Positions 54,484 through 64,000 of a stretch of 64,000 nt of DNA are shown in pieces (within the stretch, counting starts at the first letter, position 1; the number at the start of each line of letters is the position of its first letter). Source of the stretch: Pseudoips prasinana. Its lineage: Eukaryota; Arthropoda; Insecta; Lepidoptera; Nolidae. The notes below the pieces were generated by a model. That model did not search any database. It saw only the letters and a list, made by a program, of their open reading frames with translations, and had not been told where the DNA came from. The position numbers and the translations under genes are program-made. The DNA lies in assembly GCA_951640165.1 (NCBI GenBank), contig OX621251.1, positions 29,474,893 through 29,538,892 of the forward strand, in the 5' to 3' direction.

Positions 54484-54780
54484 GCTTTACTGCCTCGTTA
54501 GTCTAGCGATAGCGTGTTTGACCTTAGAATATGAGGTCCTGGGTTCAAATCCCGGGTTGGGCCAAAAAGTGATTTTGGGATTTTCCGTTAAAAGTAATTT
54601 CTCAATATCAGCTCGAAGTCTGGGAGTTGGCTGTATTATACCCCCGTGCCTGGGAGAGCACGTAAAGCCGTCGGTCCTGTACCTGACCTCTTTCCGTTTA
54701 TAGTCGGAATCATCGGAACATGAAAGTGATGGCATAGAAAGTGCCCCTGTGTTTGCGCACACACTTGTGCACTATAATAT
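54484..54780 (+). mobile_element. tRNA-derived SINE, family 4
   Basis: Head GTCTAGCGATAGCGTGTTTG and GGTCCTGGGTTCAAATCCCG (box B), then GGGCCAAAAAGTGATTTTGG, CGTGCCTGGGAGAGCACGT and GTGCACTATAATATA. The best tRNA-like head in the window, but continuous with the SINE body. Confidence 0.75.
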
Positions 54781-55385
54781 ACAAATACAAATATTTATTG
54801 GAACCAAAAATAGATAATACACAATATTGTGTGTACGTTAGCAGCTACATTAGTTAGGAAAAACTGTGTCGTAGCTGTTAGCGCCCACCTCCGAGGTAGA
54901 CAACAATGTTCCATAGTTAGGGTAATAATTAATTAAACATTTAAAGTAAAAAGTAAAAGGAAAATCTTATGAACTATCAGATCACTTTGAGTGTGTGTAA
55001 AGCGCGTGAGTGGGTGTGTGTGTGTGTGTGCGTGTGTTTTGGATGAGGGATTGTGTGTGTTTATAGAGTTTAAGGTTTGTAAAAAGAGTATATGTTAATT
55101 TCAGTAATAGGAGATTTAGAAGGAAATTAATGGTTGTATAAAATGTTAAGACTCTACGAGACTCTCCAGCTCTTCATAACTTAGATTGCTCAGCCATTCG
55201 TGTAAACATTTTTTGCAATTTCGTAGGGTCATAGGATATATATCTAGTGTCTTGTTTATTTTATTATAAAGGTTAGGGTTCATGATGTGGTATTGTCCTG
55301 CGCACTTGGCTAGTCTCCGTTGAGACTGGCCGCCGTGGTCGAAATTCAGCCTGGAGAACACATACACATACATATATATTTTTTT
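54780..55385 (-). pseudogene. LINE 3' end
   Basis: Reverse tail AAATACAAATATTTATTGG at 54782, a 3' UTR, then a minus-strand frame: FDHGGQSQRRLAKCAGQYHI, MNPNLYNKINKTL and LRNCKKCLHEWLSNLSYEEL. The N..P..FKK.L..WL..Y ending is typical of non-LTR ORF2. A (TG)n run lies at 55011-55035. Confidence 0.5.
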
Positions 55386-55387
55386 TA

Positions 55388-55712
55388 TAACTAATATACT
55401 ACATATACTATTTTTCTTTTGTAAATACATTACTTAAACTAAACTTACTCGTATATAAATAATTACACCCAGACTTTATTCACACACTAAATGTGATCCT
55501 GAACTAAGCAGAGCTTTTACTATGGAAACTAGATAACTGACATACAACATATATTATTTTTCTTTGATAAATACATACTTATATAGATAATTACACCCAG
55601 ACTCAGGACAAACAGACATGTTCATGCACACAAATATCTGTCCTGGTTGGGAATCGAACCCACGACTTGCGCCGTGAAAGACAAGCATTTACCAAACACG
55701 CCAACTTGTCTT
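55388..55712 (-). mobile_element. SINE family 1, one and a half copies in tandem
   Basis: 55388-55480 is a partial body (CTACATATACTATTTTTCTT, AATAATTACACCCAGACTTT). 55481-55712 is a fuller copy with GTTGGGAATCGAACCCACG and GTGAAAGACAAGCATTTACC. Confidence 0.65.
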
Positions 55713-55714
55713 TC

Positions 55715-56120
55715 TAAAATTCACATGTCCGTTTTTGGGTTAACAATTTACATAATATTTGTATTTAATTGCAATAAGTTCAGTAGTTTTGGAGAAAAAT
55801 AGCTATAACAGACATATGAACATAGAGACATAATAGTGATTCTGTAAGAGTAATTCTGTAATAGCGATTCTGTAGGGAACCCAAAAATAAATCAAGAACT
55901 TCGACACTTGTTCTTTTCATTCATTTTTTGGGTACGTAACTAAGAAAAGCTTTCGAATAGAAAGTTAGAACTTTCAGCTGGGTTCCTTTTTAAAACTTTA
56001 GCGTAACAAAGCTAAATCGCTAAATTCTATTTTCTATTTAGCTGCATCCTACAAGTTTCTGTTACCTGGGGTGGTTACTGCTAGCTAATAACAATTTAAA
56101 TTGTTATTAGGTGTCATTAG
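55715..56120. other. Intergenic, nothing recognised
   Basis: Short repeated words TAGTGATTCTGTAAGAG / TAGCGATTCTGTAGGG at 55840-55875. No gene. Confidence 0.25.
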
Positions 56121-56125
56121 CAAAA

Positions 56126-56310
56126 CATTGTTTTATTAGATAAAGACAACGCCCGCATTAGGGAATTTAATCCCTGTGTCGCGGGGTACCTTACATACAT
56201 ATAATAGACGGACACAAATTACATCCAGACCCAGAAAATCTATTTATGGGTCACACAAATGTCCAGCACGGGACTCGAACCGACTGTCTAAGCGACTGCG
56301 CCACACGTGC
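56126..56310 (-). mobile_element. tRNA-derived SINE, family 3
   Basis: CAACGCCCGCATTAGGGAAT, GGACACAAATTACATCCAG, GGGACTCGAACCGACTG and GCGCCACACGTGCAGTC. Confidence 0.65.
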
Positions 56311-56314
56311 AGTC

Positions 56315-56740
56315 AGATGGACATGACACCGTTATTCCGGGAAATTCTGAATTGTTCTAGTAGCTACATACTTTCTCACTAAATCAAAATACCATCATTA
56401 CACTTGTTTACGATTCCATCTACATTATCTATGTAAAAAAAATACAAGTTTTACCCACTTTTTTCACGGAAGTTTAAGAATAATTTCATTTTATGCGGCT
56501 AAAATTCAGTTCATTATGAATGCACATATTAGCATGGGTTCCTTTAAAAATCATTATCAACGATAACAATAAGCATATTATGTAAATCTCAGTGAATTCT
56601 GGGATCCCAGGCATGTCCATTCTATTAAAGCATGTCGCAAGTACCAAAAGTCACTCTGGCTACTCCGATCTGTGGTGATATCTCCTAATAAAAGCAATCC
56701 TTTGCTTAAAAGGTGTTCACCAAATATATGTATATATTTG
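56315..56740. other. Intergenic, nothing recognised
   Basis: A 62-codon minus-strand frame at 56578-56766 runs into the palindrome below but shows no family motif. Confidence 0.25.
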
Positions 56741-56742
56741 GT

Positions 56743-56935
56743 GTAATAGAAGCTGATAAGACCCAAATTGATCGTTTCATACAGTGTCGGCCGACTATGT
56801 TTGTTTTTTTTAAATCATGTTTATTTCGATTACAAAGGGCTTATGTAATCGAAATAAACATGATTTAAAAAAAACAAACATAGTCGGCCGACACTGTATG
56901 AAACGATCAATTTGGGTCTTATCAGCTTCTATTAC
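56743..56935. repeat. Perfect 91-bp inverted repeat, 11-nt loop
   Basis: Arms 56743-56833 and 56845-56935 are exact reverse complements over 91 nt, including an 8-T/8-A run; loop AAAGGGCTTAT. Pairing stops at once outside. Confidence 0.95.
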
Positions 56936-56939
56936 GCAT

Positions 56940-57328
56940 TCGTAGGTTCTGCACATTAAAACTCCGAGATATTTTCCACACACAATATTTAATCGAACAG
57001 AGTAACGTTCTCATCTACCGTCGTACAAAGAATGCCTCTTTAATAATTCTCCTACCCTATTTATATTTTTATCAGTGACAACCATTTGAAAGTCTAATAT
57101 CGTTTATTAATAGTTTTAAGATGTAAAATTATTATATAATTATTATAGTAATTAATAAAATGATAATCACTAATCAAATAAATAATCACAGTGTTAAAAT
57201 ATTATTATAACATAGCAGCTACGTCATAACCTTTGCGCGGCTATTGAGTACTTGATAACACTTCTTAAATCCGAACGTGAACCGTTGGATTTAGGTACCC
57301 TCTCTTCTGGCTTCAAGAGCTCCATCTC
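56940..57328. other. Intergenic, nothing recognised
   Basis: AT-rich, no gene. Confidence 0.25.
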
Positions 57329-57329
57329 A

Positions 57330-57402
57330 TGCTTCTACGCTTCTACGGTACTACTACGGCACTGCTACTACGGCACTGCTTCTACGGTATTGCTTCTACG
57401 AT
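57330..57402. repeat. Short minisatellite, CTTCTACGG units
   Basis: Repeats of (C/T)T(T/A)CTACGG(C/T)A(C/T)TGCT: TGCTTCTACGCTTCTACGG, then CTGCTACTACGGCACTGCTT and CTACGGTATTGCTTCTACG. Confidence 0.7.
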
Positions 57403-57404
57403 AT

Positions 57405-57975
57405 GAGTAACAATCGTCTTACAAACTCTACAACAGAATGTATGGTACTATGTCAGTTTTATTACCGTCCGAACGATGGAACTTTGCAGATCGGTCACCA
57501 TAAATGGCAGTTTAACGATTGTGGCTAATATCCAAGCGGTATCCGATGCTTTAGTGGTCGGCAAAAATTTAACTGTTTTTGGGGGAACTGCAATATGATA
57601 TCCTGTTAGATGACTATTTTATGATAAAAACTGTGTTGGATATCGATCTGGTGGTTGGATATTCTCCTGCTGCATCTGTATCCTGCCTAACAACAGCGCA
57701 TGCAGAATACATGCAACCATAAATACTTATACTACTTTAAACCGCATTATCACATCATTATAATGCACAAATAATAACAATACATTCAATATTTTAAGTA
57801 TGCGGTTTAAGTATTCATTGTGGCAGCATTATTGTAGTTCAGTATTCGTGTTGTCGGCCGCTAGTAGGGAACCTTTCTGGGATGTGACGTAGGGTTAACA
57901 GACGTAGCATAACAACCAATATTATTGCATATCAGTGTAATACATTTCATGTAGGTAGGACGCACTCATAGCTGC
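57405..57975. other. Intergenic, nothing recognised
   Basis: No coding frame of note. Confidence 0.25.
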
Positions 57976-57979
57976 TCTA

Positions 57980-58230
57980 ATCAATTCTTTAATGAGCGGC
58001 GAGGTTAATTGTGTGTTAATGATTGGCGTGGTTAAGCAACTAGGCTAGCGGTCATTCTGGCGGTTGAATATCTGGGCGTCTCCGTGCTTCGAAGGGCACG
58101 TTTAGCTGTCGGACCCAGTTCTAGCCATTAGGCAACAGTCGTTAAGCCATGTCAGAGGCCTAATGAGCGGCTTGAATAACTCTGGCACTAGGTTAGACAC
58201 TGCTCATACGACAATTAAGTAAGTATTAAA
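57980..58230 (+). repeat. Interspersed repeat (GTGCTTCGAAGGGCACG family)
   Basis: GATTGGCGTGGTTAAGCAAC, TCCGTGCTTCGAAGGGCACG, ACAGTCGTTAAGCCATGTC and CTCTGGCACTAGGTTAGACA. Reverse of 31185-31380 and 47600-47890. Confidence 0.55.
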
Positions 58231-58802
58231 TCAGGTCAAATCAGGGAGGCGAAATAAAAATCGAGAATAGTTTATCACTATACATATATTTATGCAGGAG
58301 CTTCGCCTTACACTAATGTCGATATAAAAGTCATAACACACCAACTTGCCTTTAAAGGCAAATATATATATGGCCTTTGCGTCTGTTACAGACGATTTAC
58401 GGCGCATTGTCTGAGAGACATTTCTTTTGGTGGCTAAACAAACCGATGCGACAGCGACATTGCCTGCCGCAGGCCTGACAAGAGAAGTTTGCAGTGGTTG
58501 GTGCCGAGCCGCTTTCATGTCGCTTCTGACTCTTATCAGCAAGTACTCCGAACCAGGCTTCATCACAGATCTTACGACCCTCCACTACACGTTTGCGCTA
58601 TTCAACTCTATTTTCAGCGAGCTTTTCCCAGCTTCAGTGGTCAATTTTAAAAGCGGCCATATCCCGTTTGGTGCAGTCTTTAAAGCAAAGCAGAGGTCTA
58701 CCGATATCGCGCTTCGCATTAGCTACCGCACCCAACAGAACGCATCGTGGTATTCGAGTGGGTTCCATTCTGCGCACATGCCCCAACCAACGTAAACGTT
58801 AA
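58231..58802 (-). pseudogene. LINE ORF2 C-terminus with CCHC-like finger
   Basis: Minus strand from 58800 down: GHVRRMEPTRIPRCVLLGAV, KRDIGRPLLCFKDC, AENRVEWRKRVVEGRKICDE and FSCQACGRQCRCRIGLFSHQ followed by KKC. The WR..V..G........E and CxxCxxxCxxxxGLxSHxxxC tail identifies a common insect non-LTR family. Small frame changes; no upstream RT. Confidence 0.75.
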
Positions 58803-58804
58803 AG

Positions 58805-59212
58805 GCAAAAGTATCATAATAATAATACGTGAAGCAAAAACTTTGTATCCCTTTTTAGGAACATTGCGCGGACTGACGTATGATATTTGGAACACTTAAA
58901 GTTCATATTGAGAAGGAGTGCAGAAAGCTAATATTTTTGTATAATAGGTATTTTATTAAATCATAAAATATATTTTAATAAAAATAAAACATTACACTCA
59001 CTACAATGACACCCTGACAAATTAAGAAGAGATGACAAACAGTGTGCCAAAACTGGAATCAGATGAATATTATTTGTCTTTAATGTTTATAATCTTTGAC
59101 AATAGAACCTTCATGGTCGAATTTCTAACAAGTGCGATCAGACAGGCCAGCAACAGGTAAGTACTGGATTCTTTTAGTATTTCAAGCGCCCTCCCACCAG
59201 AGATCTTTTTTT
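58805..59212. other. Intergenic, nothing recognised
   Basis: ATAATAATACGTGAAGC could be the tail edge of a repeat. No gene. Confidence 0.25.
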
Positions 59213-59214
59213 GT

Positions 59215-59358
59215 TTTTTAATGATTACACAAATTACATCCATACTCAGAAGAACTGTTTATGTGTCACACAAATAGTTGTACTGCGCGGGAATCGAACC
59301 TGGGACACGAAGCGGCGAGGCGACTGTCTTATCCGCTGCGCCACACGTGCAGTCATGT
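59215..59358 (-). mobile_element. tRNA-derived SINE, family 3
   Basis: TTTTTAATGATTACACAAAT, ATGTGTCACACAAATAGTTG, GCGGGAATCGAACCTGGG (box B) and TGCGCCACACGTGCAGTC. Best-kept copy of the family. Confidence 0.75.
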
Positions 59359-59359
59359 T

Positions 59360-60045
59360 GCTATGCAGCTGTGTTGCAAGGATGTGAAAGCTAAGCTATG
59401 TGACCGTTTCCACTGATGGTAAAGCTAAGCTATGTAGGAGGACGAATAAGATGTGCTATGAAGTTGGAGGATTTGGACGATTACGCGAGGAAGCTCTTGA
59501 GAGCGGCGACGCGGTAAAGGGAGAGGTACTCACGCCTCCACTGGAGCGCGATCTACCAGCGCCACTCGCGACCATCCATGATACGGATCCAGAAACAAAG
59601 TTAAGTTAAACCTGTTTCACAAAAGCTAAGCCACATGGACTAATTAATATGATTGGTGGATATCAAACGCATCCATAGAAACTAAGCGTAGCACATTTCT
59701 GGCGGAAAAGCATCCTAAACCGCGGGCCGTATGCCTGAGTGCAGAATTCATTCAATAAAAAAATCCTAAAAACTTCTGTAAAAGTTCACATTTATTGTGA
59801 AATTAACCGGGGCACTTACATCAAACAAATACCCATTCCGATGCACATTTGGACGACAGGCTTAGGTTTTGTTGCACACAACGTCCCTAAAATTTGGCTC
59901 TTTCATTCATCTCCATCTCCGTCTGTGATCTCCCTGAGCTGAACTACGAACACAAGGGTTTTACCTTCTGACACGGGATATTTAACTGTTTGTAGTCCTA
60001 CTTACTAGTCAGCTTGAACTGAACACTGCTTTTCCGGACAATAAA
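59360..60045. other. Intergenic, nothing recognised
   Basis: 59400-59609 has a 69-codon frame with no recognisable motif; not called as a gene. Confidence 0.25.
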
Positions 60046-60049
60046 CAGC

Positions 60050-60140
60050 AGCCGCGACTCCTCTGGTGTTACAATTGTGCATGGGCGGCGGTGATCACTT
60101 ACCATCAGGTGACCTGCTCGTTTGTCGCCATCTGATATAA
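60050..60140 (+). repeat. Interspersed repeat (GGCGGCGGTGATCACTTACC family)
   Basis: GCGACTCCTCTGGTGTTAC, TGGGCGGCGGTGATCACTTA, CCATCAGGTGACC. Same family as the pair around lipase exon 7. Confidence 0.65.
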
Positions 60141-60144
60141 AAAA

Positions 60145-60350
60145 AAAGTTTCGTTTCGTATATTACGAGGTGCGAGGGCACATATATGTATCGTACGAGT
60201 ATATCTAAGTTTTACTTCAGTCGTGTGATCTAAAGTACACTCCTTTTCTTTTATTATAATAGCAAAGCAATCTAGTAAGCGGCCACTCGCTCGTTTGTCG
60301 CCCTCTGATATATTTAAATAACAAAATAAAATACCAGAATGCGGATAACT
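60145..60350. other. Partial interspersed repeat
   Basis: CGCTCGTTTGTCGCCCTCTG at 60290 repeats the end of the family at 60050-60140. Otherwise nothing. Confidence 0.3.
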
Positions 60351-60353
60351 TCA

Positions 60354-60392
60354 AAAGTTCTGAGCTCAGAAAACTTCTGAGCTCAGAACTTT
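60354..60392. repeat. Perfect 18-nt hairpin
   Basis: AAAGTTCTGAGCTCAGAA (60354-60371), loop AAC, exact reverse complement at 60375-60392. Confidence 0.85.
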
Positions 60393-60394
60393 GA

Positions 60395-60875
60395 AAACTA
60401 AGTTTTATTATAGTTAAACAAAGAAACCAAATACTGCACTGGAATATCTAAGGTTAACCTCTGATGTAAGTACGCGCAGCAATTCCCATCCCCGGGGAAC
60501 AAGTTCCCAACTAACTCTAGCCAGAGCTAATTCTCGCTAACTTAATATTACTGGAATTATTTAGCGGCATTAAAGGAATTCCATACATGTTAAGAAGTTT
60601 TGGTGCCTTTGGATTAATAAGGTAAGTAGTGTTTCTTGCGTAGCCATTATGATTTTGAGTCCGTGTGGTGACTGGAAGAAAAAAATAGCAGATTACCCTT
60701 GACGACTATCCACTGCTGCACATTATTTGTATGTATTAATGTTGATACAATTTATATTAATTTATTGGTACACTGTTGTCACCCTTTTCTTGGCTTCAAA
60801 TTATATTTCATACCCAGGGGCTACCAGTCAGAGGTGTTATCAAAAATAAAATAAAAAAAAATATCTTCGTGATCG
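60395..60875. other. Intergenic, nothing recognised
   Basis: No gene or clear repeat. Confidence 0.25.
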
Positions 60876-60879
60876 GCAT

Positions 60880-61830
60880 TCAAATAGATGAATCAATCAA
60901 TCAATCAAATAGATGAATCAAATCAAAATCGTTCAATGGCCAACCGGATCATTTATGAAATCACGTGTGCTCATGGACGCCGATTGAACGAATGATCGTT
61001 TTTAATCTTCATCTATTTGAACGCCGAATCAAGTAGAAGAAGATTAAAAATGACTAAATCATTCGCTCAATGGCCGCAACTTCGATTCATTTATGACGTC
61101 ACATGTGCTCATGGACTCTGAATTAACGAATTATAATTTTTATTCGTCATCTATTTGAAAGCCGAATCAAGTAGATGAAGATTAAAAATGACAAAATCAT
61201 TCGCTCAATGGGCGAAACTTCGATTCATTTATGACGTCACGTGTGCTCATGGACTCTGAATTAACGAATTATAATTTTTAATCTTCATCTATTTGAAAAC
61301 CGAATCACGTAGATGAAGATTAAAAATGACTAAATCATTCGCTCAATGGGCGAAACTTCAATTCATTTACGACGTCACATGTGCTCATGGACTCCGAATT
61401 AAAGTCAAAGTCAAAGTCAAAGTAAGTTTATTCCGTAAAAATTTTACATTTATGTGGAATCGTCATATTTTTTTACCCTACCGTGCAGTGCATGACGTGG
61501 CAGCTACTGAGAAACACTGCCAGAAAACTCAGTAGGAATCCTTTTTTAAAATAAAATATACTTAAGATTAATTACAATCATGTGTGTTGACTCAGAACAA
61601 CTCCATCCCAAGCACTTTTATCACTTAAATAATCAGAAATTTTGTAATATGCCCTGCTACACAATTTGGCTTTAATAATTCTTTTAAACTTATTCGTAGA
61701 CAATTCTCTAATATTTTATATTAAATATAATAATATTAAAGAATGATCATTTTTAATCTTCATCTATTTGAACGGCACGCCGATCACGATTATCAGCGAC
61801 ATAGGCGGTAGGTCCCCAGGATGTCTGAAA
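60880..61830. mobile_element. Foldback element expanded into 138-bp tandem units
   Basis: Unit starts at 61031, 61169 and 61307, exactly 138 bp apart: GTAGATGAAGATTAAAAATG, CATTCGCTCAATGG, GACGTCACATGTGCTCATGG, then TTTTTAATCTTCATCTATTT. Each unit is itself an inverted repeat. Outer parts (from 60880, and 61735-61830 with GGCGGTAGGTCCCCAGG) match the ends of the foldback at 27988-28236. A LINE fragment interrupts it. Confidence 0.75.
61402..61717 (-). pseudogene. LINE 3' fragment inside the tandem array
   Basis: (AAAGTC)n tail at 61402-61423, AATCGTCATATTTTTTTACC, CGTGCAGTGCATGACGTGGC, then minus-strand [12 protein letters not shown] C-terminus ending VVLSQHT. Same family and end as 22046-22491. 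Confidence 0.8.
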
Positions 61831-61831
61831 A

Positions 61832-62200
61832 CATCGCATATTCGCAGTTATAATTTATGGATACTTCTTTTTCTTATGTACAATATACTCTACAAATAAA
61901 ACACAATGGGATTGATAACCTTCTCATTCTTAAATCAGGTTAAAAATAGTCTTCTTTTCTGTATAACACCTCTGAGAATACGAGCATAAATGTATATCTT
62001 AAACTTCACGTAAAAGGAACTATATGGCAATAGGAAAAATCCAAGTTGCATAAAATATGTATTCATAACATGAACAGGAGTAGTGCAGTCTTGAGGGACT
62101 CTGTAGGTTAGGAACAGACTTGGTACGATTTGCTATTATTTAGAAACCATAAATAGCTATTAAATTTGTAGGAAACTTCATTCTCGCCAAATAGGTACTA
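61832..62200. other. Intergenic, nothing recognised
   Basis: No gene or clear repeat. Confidence 0.25.
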
Positions 62201-62204
62201 CTAA

Positions 62205-62395
62205 TCACACTAATATTATAAAGGCGAAAGTTTGTGAGCGTGTGAGTGTGTATGTTTGTTACTTCGTCACGTCCAAACGGCTGGAGCGATTTTAATCAAG
62301 TTTGGTATGGAGTTAGCTGACACCCTGGATTAACACCTAGGCTATGATTTATAAAGTTTAACGCGGGTAAAACCCCGGGACACAGCTAGTATAAT
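62205..62395 (+). mobile_element. Helitron-type repeat, short form
   Basis: TCACACTAATATTATAAAGG, CACGTCCAAACGGCTGGAGC, GTATGGAGTTAGCTGACACC, then hairpin ACGCGGGTAAAACCCCGGG and ACACAGCTAGT. Well preserved. Confidence 0.75.
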
Positions 62396-62575
62396 AAATG
62401 TGAAAGTTTGTGATTATAGTCGTATGGAAGTTTGTTACTCTTTCACAAAAAAACTACCAAACGGATTTTGATGAAACTTTGTAGTAATATAGGTTAGATA
62501 TCCGAATAACACATAGGTTATAATTTATAAAGTATAACGCGAGTAAATCCGCGGGGCACAGCTAGGAATCTATAA
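62396..62575 (+). mobile_element. Helitron-type repeat, diverged second copy in tandem
   Basis: ATAATAAATGTGAAAGTTTG, AAACGGATTTTGATGAAACT, then ACGCGAGTAAATCCGCGGGG and CACAGCTAGG. Starts directly at the CTAGT end of the previous copy. Confidence 0.65.
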
Positions 62576-62799
62576 AAAACCGTGAAGGAAAACATCGTGA
62601 TGAAACTTGTATACCTGATAGTTTAACAGTGGTTTAAAAATGGGCTACATTATCACCATAGAAAATTATGTATTTAGTTACAAGCAAGTTAAACCCTTCC
62701 TAACAAGATTTCAATGTATAAGATAAGTATGTTACAGCTAGTACCTTTTAGATAAATTGTTATGTACACCCGCAACCACCCCCATCTCTGAAACTCCTT

Positions 62800-62935
62800 T
62801 CTTCTTTCACTACCTAGGTTGCCTGTCACACCATGTGATAAGGCCGCCATTTGTACTGTAATAATTTGTATATGTTGTCAGTTTGCATTGTTTCTTGAGG
62901 TGTACAATAAAGAGATTTATCTATCTATATAAATA
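62800..62935 (+). repeat. LINE 3' end (GGCCGCC family)
   Basis: CTAGGTTGCCTGTCACACC, GATAAGGCCGCCATTTGTAC, TGTACAATAAAGAGATTTAT and CTATCTATATAAATAAAT. Confidence 0.6.
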
Positions 62936-62939
62936 AATC

Positions 62940-63325
62940 GAATATTGTTCCAACGAATCCAAAAAATCCTTACCTATATATCAACACGAAAATAGGTAAT
63001 CTTTTCATACGTAGGGGAGGCCACATCGATAGAAAAACTTAGAACTTTTACCGCATTTATGTCGTAGGTAATAAGGTTAGTTTTCAGAGTATAAGTGTGT
63101 CCACAGACGCATCGACTGTAGTTCCAAGCATTAGACCGTGTAACGTTCCCGATGTAAATCCAGTAAGTAGCACTCGGCATTCCGCTCACGTCTCATGCAG
63201 TAGAACTTCTACACCCTGTGGGCTAGGACATGTTCTAACATGTTCTCAACGTGCTCCTACTTCAAAAATGTTGCATAAATTGTACAAGTCTAGCTTAGAT
63301 AATATTATCATTAAGTATTTTATTA
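62940..63325. other. Intergenic, nothing recognised
   Basis: Short overlapping frames on both strands at 62974-63333 carry no motif I recognise. Confidence 0.25.
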
Positions 63326-63328
63326 AAA

Positions 63329-63505
63329 ACTAGCTGTGCCCTGCGGTTTTACCCGTATTAAACTTAATAAATTATAGCCTATGTGTTAATCCAGGGTGTC
63401 CGCTAACTCCATACCAAATTTTATTAAAATCGCTTCAACCAGACGTGAAGAAGTAACTAACATACACACTCACAAGCTTTCGCCTTTATAATATTAGTAG
63501 GACTA
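63329..63505 (-). mobile_element. Helitron-type repeat, short form
   Basis: AACTAGCTGTGCCCTGCGG, TTTTACCCGTATTAAAC, TTAATCCAGGGTGTCCGC and CGCCTTTATAATATTAGTAG. Confidence 0.7.
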
Positions 63506-63534
63506 GCTCTCACCTATAGCACGTCAGATAGTAT

Positions 63535-63690
63535 TAACCTGCACGAGTTAAGTAATAACCTGTATCGTGGGGAACTTTACTTATATATAATTCACCCATA
63601 CAGGAGGGCAACCTTAAGGATCAAACAAATAGTTGTCCAGTGCAGGAACTAAACCCGGAAGACATTGGCGCCAAAGTGATAGCGAGGCGA
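63535..63690 (-). mobile_element. tRNA-derived SINE, family 3, worn
   Basis: AACAAATAGTTGTCCAGTGC, AGGAACTAAACCCGGAAGAC and GATAGCGAGGCGAC keep the order of the family head. Confidence 0.4.
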
Positions 63691-63691
63691 C

Positions 63692-64000
63692 TACTTAACT
63701 TCTGAACTTTATTCTTTCTTTCTGAACATTTTGACCCTAACAACACTTTTTGGTTGGAGAAAAATATTAATATATAATGTGGCAGCGTGGCAGCACCTGT
63801 GTAAATATATTTTTTTATTCTTAATATTGATTAATGGATATTTTAGTTTGTTCGTCATTTTACCAAATATATCTTAACTTACTTAAATTAAATTCATATT
63901 TCTGTTAATTACTTTCGGAGACGGTCTTTTTCTTCAATGAACATTAAAATAGAATCAGTAAAAAAATACAAAACCATAAAAGCATCGTAATAATGATTCT
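63692..64000. other. Intergenic, nothing recognised
   Basis: AT-rich to the window end; no gene. Confidence 0.25.

Noticed and set aside
54494..54562. tRNA-like sequence with good box A and box B
   Set aside because: It is continuous with a SINE body that recurs elsewhere, and the acceptor stem does not close. Read as a SINE head; the same applies to 40877, 2562, 36160 and the reversed heads.
60880..61400. CRISPR-like array (regular 138-bp repeats)
   Set aside because: Units are long, self-complementary, without unique spacers, and the genome is eukaryotic.
38420..64000. Search for a second lipase gene in tandem
   Set aside because: Insect lipases are often clustered, so I looked for GHSLGG, HGW and the CDHAR-type block downstream. 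None was found.
1..64000. A multi-gene defence, biosynthetic or other novel system
   Set aside because: Only one host gene is present; all other coding traces belong to known retrotransposon or DNA transposon classes. Novelty here is structural, not a gene system.

Overview
This looks like a piece of an insect nuclear chromosome, most likely from a moth or butterfly (Lepidoptera). The DNA is AT-rich. It is packed with short repeats of a kind I recognise from lepidopteran genomes: tRNA-headed SINEs, Helitron-type repeats ending in CTAG after a GC hairpin, and the GGGTTCCGT/ACGGAACCC repeat. The only host protein-coding gene I could assemble is an insect-type secreted lipase. No bacterial, CRISPR or organellar features are present.

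Layout. 1-9700 is a graveyard of elements: Helitron-type repeats, a decayed Helitron helicase on the minus strand (about 6094-7250), two tandem pieces of a pogo/jerky-type transposase C-terminus with a TTA-flanked GC-rich MITE in one of them (4540-5699), a jockey-type LINE end (7440-8416) and a foldback MITE with an internal duplication (8745-9277). 9960-15360 holds a nearly intact I-like LINE: ORF1 with a zinc knuckle, then ORF2 with endonuclease, reverse transcriptase and RNase H. ORF2 is broken by one missing base. 15690-20080 is a minus-strand LINE split by a plus-strand LINE inserted at 17435-19480.

21050-38406 is the lipase gene on the plus strand: TATA/initiator promoter candidate, eight exons (21115-21163, 28406-28532, 30188-30330, 32814-32915, 34072-34218, 35528-35720, 36964-37101, 38336-38393) and an AATAAA signal 8 nt after the stop. 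All seven junctions have GT..AG borders and keep frame, giving 318 residues with a signal peptide and a Ser168-Asp192-His252 triad. Its introns are filled with repeats: a TA-flanked Tc1/IS630-type transposon remnant, a 249-bp foldback, a roughly 1-kb pentanucleotide array splitting a SINE, and two same-direction repeats bracketing exon 7.

38500-64000 has no gene that I can support. It holds a probable solo LTR (39819-40435), a TA-flanked 406-bp MITE, many SINE and Helitron-type copies, several LINE 3' ends, a worn tandem array (44870-45740), a perfect 91-bp inverted repeat (56743-56935) and a 138-bp foldback-derived tandem array interrupted by a LINE (60880-61830).

The genes do not form a pathway. 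The lipase is a single host gene and everything else is transposon biology. I found no convincing new multi-gene system. The most unusual items are structural: the perfect palindrome, the MITE-to-tandem-array conversion, the pentamer array inside a SINE, and the nested elements.
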